Shown: in pieces, positions 1 to 5,202 of the stretch
How the letters are laid out: every line of letters starts with the position of its first letter
Position numbering within the stretch: position 1 is the first letter of the stretch
The notes under the pieces: model-generated
What the model was told of the DNA's origin: nothing
Databases searched by the model: none
Seen by the model: only the letters and a program-made list of their open reading frames with translations
Program-made: the position numbers and the translations under genes
Source: Oscillospiraceae bacterium
GTDB taxonomy: Bacteria; Bacillota; Clostridia; Oscillospirales; UBA644
Length of the DNA: 5,202 nucleotides
Direction of reading: 5' to 3'
Assembly (NCBI GenBank): GCA_015067385.1
Contig: SVMP01000059.1
Span: forward strand, 1 to 5,202

Positions 1-1
1 T

Positions 2-592
2 GTCGGAAGAGAAGGACACGATACAACTGTTGATGATTGGGTCTTCCTTACTCTGCCAACCGTTCTTGAACAATATAGCTGCGAAGGTCGTCCGATTATT
101 ATTGACGGTAGTACCGGATCCGACCGAGATACTGTTTCAGATCATATTATTGCAATGGCAAACGGACATTATTCTTTTATTGAACAGGAAGCCGAAACTA
201 AACTTGATTTGGGAGTTTCCGGAAATGTTTTGGATATTTCCGTTCTGATGATCTTTATTACTGCGATCGTTTTCTGCAGTTATTACGTAGATCAGCTTAA
301 AAAGACAATTTATGTAAAAAAACTTATAGGCTTTTCAAGATTTATAATCTTTATCGAAACATTTATTCAATTTGTTTCTATTTCGTCTGTTACTTTTGTT
401 TTCGGCAACGGATTATTGTTCATTGCATCTAAAACACTGCTTCGTAATGTCGAATTTTTCTCTGTTTTTACGTTCAACTTCACATCTATCGCCGTTTCAT
501 TCGGTATGATATTGCTTCTGTCTTTATTGATCTCTGTTCTCGCAATCAATAAAGCGTTCAGAGGTTCTGCAAGAGATTTGAAAAAAAACTAA
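2..592 (+). CDS. FtsX/MacB-like ABC transporter permease, copy 1 (3' end only)
   Basis: This is the C-terminal 196 residues of a permease whose start lies left of the window. The frame is open from base 2, and its first residues (VGREGHD, then DDWVFLTLPT) align without gaps to residues 599-794 of copy 2, so the ATG at 155 is an internal methionine and not the start. Visible parts are the end of the second extracytoplasmic domain (to about local residue 75) and three TM helices at about local 76-96, 117-142 and 160-182. A cytoplasmic loop with the FtsX-type VKKLIG segment lies between the first two helices, and the tail is basic (AFRGSARDLKKN). I count about 99/196 identities to copy 2 (51%), so it is an older paralogue, yet the last 16 residues are almost unchanged. 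It should be an integral membrane subunit working with an ABC ATPase that is not in view. Family assignment is good; the substrate is unknown. It ends 22 nt before copy 2, with no terminator between, which suggests co-transcription. Confidence 0.88.
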   Translation, partial: VGREGHDTTVDDWVFLTLPTVLEQYSCEGRPIIIDGSTGSDRDTVSDHIIAMANGHYSFIEQEAETKLDLGVSGNVLDISVLMIFITAIVFCSYYVDQLKKTIYVKKLIGFSRFIIFIETFIQFVSISSVTFVFGNGLLFIASKTLLRNVEFFSVFTFNFTSIAVSFGMILLLSLLISVLAINKAFRGSARDLKKN

Positions 593-646
593 AAAAATCA
601 CGGAGGTTAAAATTATGTTCAAACTGTTTTTTCTCAATTTATGGTC
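540..646 (+). repeat. Gene-junction repeat, first instance (partner 2947-3053)
   Basis: This 107-bp segment spans the last 17 codons of copy 1, the stop, the spacer with GGAGG, and the first 32 bases of copy 2. It matches 2947-3053 with only two differences (568 and 588), including a perfect 58-bp run at 589-646. Just outside it the neighbouring coding sequences differ heavily: the preceding part of copy 1 is only about half identical to copy 2 at the protein level. Confidence 0.92.
602..606 (+). promoter_or_regulatory. Ribosome binding site of copy 2
   Basis: A full GGAGG Shine-Dalgarno core lies 8 nt before the ATG at 615, in the 22-nt spacer after copy 1. It fixes the start of copy 2. The same site recurs at 3009-3013 in an identical spacer. 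Confidence 0.9.
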
Positions 647-2999
647 AAATATTAAAAGATCCCCGTTGGTCTCAATTCTTATTTTCTTTCAAATAACAAT
701 ACTTTCATATTGTTTAATGCTTATTCTTTTTGATGAAAGTATGGCAAGTTATGAGTATAATTCATATCAGGGTATTTATCTTGAAAACTCCTTTTTTGAA
801 ATTATGCCATTTTCTCTTGGTAGGGATGAAGTTGCTCGCGCATCTGCCGGAATGTTTGAATCTTTAGAAAATACGGGGTTAGATGATTATGAAGCTTTTC
901 ATGAAATAATCATGGCGTCTGAAGATATTAAAACTGCGGTAATGACCGGAAGCGGAACGACCAGCGATTATTATTCTGTGGATCAGGATTATCTTGACAT
1001 ATTCGGCTTTGTTCTTGACAGCGGAAGAGTATTTACAGAAGAAGAGTTCGAGATCTTTGATGTCAACCGTATTCCCGTTATTCTCGGATACAGTTATAAA
1101 GAAAAATATTCTTTGGGGGATACGTTTGAAGCTCCACATGTCGCACTTGCAACCGCCTCATCTATTAAAAATTGCACGTATGAAGTCATCGGATTTATTT
1201 CGGAAGGACAGATATTTTTCGGTCCCGGCGGGGATGGCCCTCATCTTTTTGACGAAAAGATGATCCTTCCTTATCATACAAAAACTCTTGCCGAATGGCT
1301 TGATATTTATGAAGAAAATGAAGAATATCTTAATAAAAAAACTGTTATCAGGCATTATATTTCCGGGCTCGGAGCAAATATGATTTCAGGTAGGCATTAT
1401 CTTATCGAGGCAGGTAAAGAAGAAATTCTTCTTGATTATATGAATGATGCACTGATCGAAACAGGACTTGTTGATTTTTATAAGATTGGCGGAACATATA
1501 AGCAAACTGTTCTTCAGACCGGAGATCAACTTGCCGAAAAGAATGCTATCTATACAATCCTTGTTTGGATTATGCTTATATTCTCTCTTTTAAGCGTTAT
1601 TTTCTCGGCAATAAATAATGTTTCAAATAATATGAAAACATACGCTGTCCATAATCTTGTCGGTGCAACGCAAACTCAAATAATCATATATGCAATAATC
1701 GAAATCTTTGCTTATTGCATATTGGGATTTTTTACAGGTTTTATATGGAGATATGCTGTTGACTTTATTCAATTGAGATACACAGATCATGTTGCACTTC
1801 CGTCAGCAATCTGTAAATTGTTTGTTATTTGTGCTGTATTTACGGTTTTTGCTTGTGTCCTCTCATTTGTTTTTGTATATATAAAAATAAAAAGTTACAG
1901 CACATCGGAGCTTATTCGCGGACGAGAAGTTAAAAAGAATGAAAGACAGCCGATATACAAGGTTATGTATTTTATAATGATGGCGTTTGTTAGCATCAGC
2001 GTAACCTTTTTACATAGTTATAATTATCAAATTGAACATATTGACAGATATCAAAATAATTTTTGGCCTAAAAGCGGTGATGTTCTGTATCTTCAAGATT
2101 TGCCCGGGCAAGACCCACCGCCTGTGGAACTCATTTATGATATTGAAGAGTTTAACAACTACAGCGTAGAGATCTGTATGGAAATCAATTATGATGAATT
2201 AAGAACCCCCAAGGTTCGCGGTTGGTTTTATAAAGGAGATTTCGGCGTTCCCGAAATTACTGAAGGCAGATTTTTTACAGCAGAAGAAATAAGAGACACA
2301 TGCGATTATGCCGTTGTCGGTAAAAACGCTCTCGCCGATTTTGGGGTGGAGCGAGACGGAAAACAATATATAACGTATAAAGATAAAGAATACGAAATTA
2401 TCGGCATCGTTGGGCGAGAAGGCCATGATACATCTCTTGACGATTGGGTTTTCCTCACGTTGCCTACCGTTATCGAGCAGTTTGGTGTTAAAGGTCGTCC
2501 TACGATCGTTGACGGCAAGACTGAAGCCGAACAAAATGCCGTTATTGATTACATAAGATCAATGGCTGACGGACGTTATACTTATATTGAACATCCGATC
2601 CAAGCACAGATAGATATCGGCATATCCCCCAATATAATAGATACATTTATTTTACTTATCATTATAACGTCGGTCGTCTTCTGCATTTATTTCATTGATA
2701 AGATAAAACACATTATCAACGTTAAAAAATTCCTCGGTTACTCAAAGAAAATGATACTGTTAGACACATCTGCGCAGTTCATTACTCTTTCATCTTTAGC
2801 ATACTTGGTCGGTAATGCTGTTATGTTTGCAATATCAAGAACATTACTCAATGATATTACGCTTTTCTCGGCATTTCAGATCAATCTTCAAGTCTTGTTT
2901 TTCTCTTACGGCATGATATTGCTCATCTCTGTCCTGTTCTCTATTTTCGCAATCAATAAAGCGTTCAGAGGTTCCGCAAGAGATTTGAAAAAAAGCTAA
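615..2999 (+). CDS. FtsX/MacB-like ABC transporter permease with two FtsX units, copy 2 (complete)
   Basis: This 794-residue integral membrane protein is the only complete gene here. By hydrophobicity its order is: a cytoplasmic N-terminus (MFKLFFLNLWSNIKRSPL), TM1 about 17-39, extracytoplasmic domain 1 about 40-311, TM2 312-334, TM3 355-378, TM4 400-424, TM5 448-466, domain 2 about 467-673, TM6 674-694, TM7 715-740, TM8 758-780, and a basic tail. Basic residues fall on the predicted inner side (15-16, 424-442, 695-712, 782-793). Both outer domains carry MacB-core-like stretches: SGRVF..EEF, then PVILGYSYKEKYSLGD and YEVIGF (137-194); EGRFFTAEE, then YAVVGKNAL and YEIIGIVG (550-600). The loops with HNLVGATQTQ (346-355) and VKKFLGYSKK (703-712) match the FtsX coupling-loop pattern. 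Thus it is two fused MacB/LolC-type halves, which would transmit ATP-driven motion across the membrane. There is no ATPase domain (no Walker A or B motif) in the protein. Start choice rests on the GGAGG 8 nt upstream and the identical N-terminus of copy 3. Substrate unknown; a role in export, peptide sensing or immunity is possible but not shown. Confidence 0.93.
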   Translation: MFKLFFLNLWSNIKRSPLVSILIFFQITILSYCLMLILFDESMASYEYNSYQGIYLENSFFEIMPFSLGRDEVARASAGMFESLENTGLDDYEAFHEIIMASEDIKTAVMTGSGTTSDYYSVDQDYLDIFGFVLDSGRVFTEEEFEIFDVNRIPVILGYSYKEKYSLGDTFEAPHVALATASSIKNCTYEVIGFISEGQIFFGPGGDGPHLFDEKMILPYHTKTLAEWLDIYEENEEYLNKKTVIRHYISGLGANMISGRHYLIEAGKEEILLDYMNDALIETGLVDFYKIGGTYKQTVLQTGDQLAEKNAIYTILVWIMLIFSLLSVIFSAINNVSNNMKTYAVHNLVGATQTQIIIYAIIEIFAYCILGFFTGFIWRYAVDFIQLRYTDHVALPSAICKLFVICAVFTVFACVLSFVFVYIKIKSYSTSELIRGREVKKNERQPIYKVMYFIMMAFVSISVTFLHSYNYQIEHIDRYQNNFWPKSGDVLYLQDLPGQDPPPVELIYDIEEFNNYSVEICMEINYDELRTPKVRGWFYKGDFGVPEITEGRFFTAEEIRDTCDYAVVGKNALADFGVERDGKQYITYKDKEYEIIGIVGREGHDTSLDDWVFLTLPTVIEQFGVKGRPTIVDGKTEAEQNAVIDYIRSMADGRYTYIEHPIQAQIDIGISPNIIDTFILLIIITSVVFCIYFIDKIKHIINVKKFLGYSKKMILLDTSAQFITLSSLAYLVGNAVMFAISRTLLNDITLFSAFQINLQVLFFSYGMILLISVLFSIFAINKAFRGSARDLKKS
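1242..1454 (+). repeat. Near-identical block in outer domain 1 (partner 3649-3861)
   Basis: 208 of 213 bases match copy 3; the differences are at 1332, 1352, 1403, 1424 and 1446. The first 90 bp (1242-1331) are perfect. It encodes residues 210-280 of domain 1. The preceding 120 bp differ at many silent positions, so the similarity at DNA level ends abruptly. Confidence 0.88.
1600..1666 (+). repeat. Identical 67-bp block at TM2 end and coupling loop (partner 4007-4073)
   Basis: A perfect 67-bp match to copy 3 that encodes the end of TM2 and the cytoplasmic loop up to HNLVGA. Silent and replacement differences start directly on both sides (1599 and 1667). Functional constraint on the loop would explain identical protein but not identical third codon positions. 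Confidence 0.88.
2703..2801 (+). repeat. Identical 99-bp block at second coupling loop and TM7 (partner 5104-5202)
   Basis: A perfect 99-bp match to the last 99 bases of the window. It encodes the cytoplasmic loop after TM6 (IKHIINVKKFLGYSKK) and the first part of TM7. The TM6 codons just upstream differ at several silent sites, so the left edge is sharp. The right edge cannot be seen because copy 3 ends with the window. Confidence 0.92.
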
Positions 3000-3053
3000 A
3001 AAAATCACGGAGGTTAAAATTATGTTCAAACTGTTTTTTCTCAATTTATGGTC
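2947..3053 (+). repeat. Gene-junction repeat, second instance (partner 540-646)
   Basis: Second instance of the 107-bp junction, spanning the end of copy 2, the spacer with GGAGG and the start of copy 3. Recombination between the two instances would add or remove exactly one gene and leave every reading frame and ribosome binding site intact. Confidence 0.92.
3009..3013 (+). promoter_or_regulatory. Ribosome binding site of copy 3
   Basis: A GGAGG core lies 8 nt before the ATG at 3022, in a 22-nt spacer identical to the one before copy 2. The short spacing after the copy 2 stop and the lack of a hairpin terminator support translation from one shared transcript. Confidence 0.9.
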
Positions 3054-5202
3054 GAATATTAAACGTTCGCCTTTAATCTCGATCTTGATATTTATTCAGA
3101 TTTCAATTCTTTCTTACAACATGATGGATATTTTGTTTTTAAAAAGTCAGGATGATTACCGTAAAGATGCTTATCATGGCGTTTATCTTGAAAACTCTTT
3201 CTTCGATATTAGACCTTATAATATGAATGGAGATGAGACTGTTCGTGCGTCTGCCGGAATGTTTGAATCATTAGAAAATTCCGGATTAGACGATTACGAA
3301 GCTTTTTATGAAATAATCATGGCATCTGAAGATATAAAAACCGCCGTAATGACAGGTACTGGTACGCAGAGTGAATATTATTCTGTAGACCAAGATTATA
3401 TAGACATCTTTGGTTTTGTTCTCGACAGCGGAAGAGTTTTTAACGAAGAAGAATTTGAGGTTTTTGATGTTAACCGTATTCCTGTTATTCTCGGATACAG
3501 TTATAAGGAAGAATACTCTTTGGGAGATACTTTTGAAGCACCCCATATAGCTTTGGGTAAAGGCTCATCTGTTAAAAATTGTACATATGAAGTCATTGGA
3601 TTTATTGCTGAAGGACAGATATTCTTCGGCCCCGGTGGTAATGGCCCGCATCTTTTTGACGAAAAGATGATCCTTCCTTATCATACAAAAACTCTTGCCG
3701 AATGGCTTGATATTTATGAAGAAAATGAAGAATATCTTCATAAAAAAACTGTTATCAGACATTATATTTCCGGGCTCGGAGCAAATATGATTTCAGGTAG
3801 GCATTATCTCATCGAGGCAGGTAAAGAAGACATTCTTCTTGATTATATGAATAATGCACTGGTTGAAACGGGGCTTGTAGATTTTTATCAGGTAGGCGGT
3901 ACGCTAAAAACAACTGTACTACAGACGGGCGATGAAATCGCAGAAAAGAATGCGATTTATACCATTCTTGTTGGGATAATGATTATTTTCTCTCTTATAA
4001 GTGTTGTTTTCTCGGCAATAAATAATGTTTCAAATAATATGAAAACATACGCTGTCCATAATCTTGTCGGTGCTACTCAAACACAGATAATACTGTATGC
4101 TGTTTTAGAGGTTTTTATTTACACTGTTTTGGGTTTCTTGACAGGATTTTTGTGGCAATATTTGCATCTTTTTAGACGCGATTACACTAGCCATGAAGCT
4201 TTCCCTGTCGCATTGAATAATTTCTTTGTGATCGCCATTTTGTTTACGTTTTTGGTTTGTGTTCTTTCTTCAATATTTGTCTATATAAAAGTACAAAACT
4301 ACAGTACGTCCGAACTTATTCGAGGCAGAGAAGTAAAAAATAATAAAGGACAACCGATATACAAGATTATGTATTTGCTAATGATGGCGTTTGTTGGCAT
4401 TTGTGTGACATTTTTATATAGTTATAATTATCAGGTTGATCATATAGACAAGTATCAAAACGATTTCAGACCTCTAAGTGGGTCTACCATTTATCTTCAT
4501 GATTTGCCGGGAGAGGAGTCTCCACCCGATGAACTACATTACGACATTGATGATGTGGATAATTACAGTGTTGAAATTGTCATGGAAACTTTATACAGTG
4601 TTATGACTCCGAAAGTCCGTGGTTGGTTTTACAAAGGGGATTTCGGTGTTCCCGAAATTACTGAAGGCAGATTTTTTTCTGTCGAAGAGATTAAAGAAAC
4701 AAGCAATTATGCCGTTGTCGGTAAAAATGTTCTTAATGATTTTGTTACAGAGAGAGACGGAAAGCAGTATATAACATATAAAGATAAAGAATATGAAGTT
4801 ATCGGTATAGTTGGCAGGGAAGGACATGACACATCTATTGACGATTGGGTTTTTCTTACTTTGCCTACCGTTATAGAGCAGTTTGGCGTAGTCGGCCGTC
4901 CTATTCTTATTGACGGAAAGACTAAGGATGAACAGAATGCAGTTATTGATTATATAATATCAATGTCAGCCGAACACTATACCTGTTGGGAGCATACTTG
5001 GACAGCTGAAATTGATATAGGAATTTATAAATATATCATAGATTCTTTTATTTTTCTTATTATTATAACGGCTGTAATTTTCTGTATTTATTTTATTGAC
5101 AAAATAAAACACATTATCAACGTTAAAAAATTCCTCGGTTACTCAAAGAAAATGATACTGTTAGACACATCTGCGCAGTTCATTACTCTTTCATCTTTAG
5201 CA
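3022..5202 (+). CDS. FtsX/MacB-like ABC transporter permease with two FtsX units, copy 3 (3' end missing)
   Basis: The frame is open for 727 codons from the ATG at 3022 to the last base of the window, with no stop. By comparison with copy 2 about 65 residues are missing: the rest of TM7, TM8 and the basic tail. The first 18 residues match copy 2 except that the copies end RSPLV and RSPLI. Layout is the same: TM1 about 17-38, outer domain 1 about 40-311, TM2 312-334, TM3 355-378, TM4 399-423, TM5 447-465, outer domain 2 466-671, TM6 672-692, start of TM7 about 713. FtsX coupling loops are at HNLVGATQTQ (346-355) and VKKFLGYSKK (701-710). Relative to copy 2 it lacks two single codons: one in the outer TM3-TM4 loop (between residues 380 and 388) and one in domain 2 (near 523-528). 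Domain 1 is 83% and domain 2 about 71% identical to copy 2 by hand count. It should be a paralogous permease subunit needing a separate ATPase. Whether it pairs with copy 2 or acts alone is unknown. Confidence 0.92.
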   Translation, partial: MFKLFFLNLWSNIKRSPLISILIFIQISILSYNMMDILFLKSQDDYRKDAYHGVYLENSFFDIRPYNMNGDETVRASAGMFESLENSGLDDYEAFYEIIMASEDIKTAVMTGTGTQSEYYSVDQDYIDIFGFVLDSGRVFNEEEFEVFDVNRIPVILGYSYKEEYSLGDTFEAPHIALGKGSSVKNCTYEVIGFIAEGQIFFGPGGNGPHLFDEKMILPYHTKTLAEWLDIYEENEEYLHKKTVIRHYISGLGANMISGRHYLIEAGKEDILLDYMNNALVETGLVDFYQVGGTLKTTVLQTGDEIAEKNAIYTILVGIMIIFSLISVVFSAINNVSNNMKTYAVHNLVGATQTQIILYAVLEVFIYTVLGFLTGFLWQYLHLFRRDYTSHEAFPVALNNFFVIAILFTFLVCVLSSIFVYIKVQNYSTSELIRGREVKNNKGQPIYKIMYLLMMAFVGICVTFLYSYNYQVDHIDKYQNDFRPLSGSTIYLHDLPGEESPPDELHYDIDDVDNYSVEIVMETLYSVMTPKVRGWFYKGDFGVPEITEGRFFSVEEIKETSNYAVVGKNVLNDFVTERDGKQYITYKDKEYEVIGIVGREGHDTSIDDWVFLTLPTVIEQFGVVGRPILIDGKTKDEQNAVIDYIISMSAEHYTCWEHTWTAEIDIGIYKYIIDSFIFLIIITAVIFCIYFIDKIKHIINVKKFLGYSKKMILLDTSAQFITLSSLA
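3649..3861 (+). repeat. Near-identical block in outer domain 1 of copy 3 (partner 1242-1454)
   Basis: Copy 3 counterpart of the block at 1242-1454, in register (offset 2407) and covering the same residues 210-280. Confidence 0.88.
4007..4073 (+). repeat. Identical 67-bp block in copy 3 (partner 1600-1666)
   Basis: Copy 3 counterpart of the block at 1600-1666, covering the end of TM2 and the first FtsX coupling loop. Confidence 0.88.
5104..5202 (+). repeat. Identical 99-bp block at the right window edge (partner 2703-2801)
   Basis: Copy 3 counterpart of the block at 2703-2801. The window stops inside it, so its true length is unknown. A sequence that ends inside a long perfect repeat is also what a short-read assembly break looks like. 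Confidence 0.92.

Larger units (their letters stand above)
615..5202 (+). repeat. Tandem gene duplication, 2407-bp period (copies 2 and 3)
   Basis: The start-to-start distance of copies 2 and 3 is exactly 2407 bp, and the two units align along the whole visible length with only two one-codon deletions in copy 3 (the offset falls from 2407 to 2401). The repeat unit is one gene plus its 22-nt leader spacer. Copy 1 is a third, more diverged unit in the same orientation, so this is an array and not a single duplication. Confidence 0.93.

Noticed and set aside
155..157. ATG at 155 as the start of a short 145-residue protein
   Set aside because: Homology to copy 2 continues in the same frame upstream to base 2, and no Shine-Dalgarno sequence precedes this ATG.
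30..248. Plus-strand open frame of 72 codons overlapping copy 1
   Set aside because: It is in the wrong frame relative to the copy 1 homology to copies 2 and 3, with no ribosome binding site.
593..614. Terminator or promoter in the spacers (also 3000-3021)
   Set aside because: At 22 nt each, the spacers hold A-rich sequence and GGAGG only. No hairpin and no paired -35/-10 elements are visible.
879..1139. Minus-strand open frame (86 codons), with a similar one at 3286-3546 opposite the matching part of copy 3
   Set aside because: The two look conserved only because the opposite strand is the conserved permease gene. Neither has a ribosome binding site or independent support.
994..1263. Plus-strand open frame of 89 codons inside copy 2
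   Set aside because: Out-of-frame shadow of outer domain 1.
1158..1355. Minus-strand open frame of 65 codons, repeated at 3565-3762
   Set aside because: It lies opposite the near-identical domain 1 block, so its conservation is inherited from the sense gene. The translation is low in complexity and resembles no family I know.
2199..2534. Minus-strand open frames inside copy 2 (111 and 70 codons) and at 4591-4827 inside copy 3
   Set aside because: They are opposite the well-supported domain 2 coding sequence and lack start signals.
615..2999. Phage, insertion sequence or transposon origin of the repeats
   Set aside because: The repeated DNA is the permease genes and their spacers. No inverted ends, target duplications, transposase or integrase are present.

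Overview
The window is A+T-rich (roughly 35% G+C by eye) and coding on the + strand throughout. It holds a head-to-tail array of three paralogous genes: the 3' end of copy 1 (2..592), a complete copy 2 (615..2999, 794 codons) and a 5'-complete copy 3 that runs off the right edge (3022..5202, 727 codons without a stop). Strong GGAGG ribosome binding sites, A+T-rich codon use and the standard code (Trp is TGG, and no internal TGA is needed) suggest a low-G+C Gram-positive, probably a clostridium-like gut or rumen bacterium. That placement is an inference; no phylogenetic marker gene is present.

Each gene encodes a large membrane protein built from two similar halves. Each half has one transmembrane (TM) helix, a big extracytoplasmic domain, and three more TM helices with an FtsX-type cytoplasmic coupling loop. 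This is the layout of MacB/LolC/FtsX-type (type VII) ABC-transporter permeases, here with two FtsX units and about 8 TM helices in one chain. No ATPase gene is in the window, so the energising subunit must lie elsewhere, perhaps just outside. Substrate and role (export, lipoprotein or peptide handling, peptide sensing or immunity, or mechanical signalling across the membrane) cannot be read from the sequence.

The genes are separated by two identical 22-nt spacers, each carrying the same GGAGG site. No promoter or terminator is visible, so they are most simply read as one operon. Copies 2 and 3 are close relatives: I count 83% identity in extracytoplasmic domain 1 and about 71% in domain 2. 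Copy 1 is more distant, about 51% identical to copy 2 over the 196 residues visible.

The most notable signal is a mosaic of nearly identical DNA blocks between copies, with abrupt edges beside stretches full of silent and replacement differences. The blocks are 540-646/2947-3053, 1242-1454/3649-3861, 1600-1666/4007-4073, and 2703-2801/5104-5202. This looks like gene conversion or unequal crossing-over within a live tandem array. Divergence between copies 2 and 3 is concentrated in segments next to the membrane. No RNA gene, mobile element, CRISPR array or minus-strand gene is supported, and there is no gene-free stretch longer than 22 nt.
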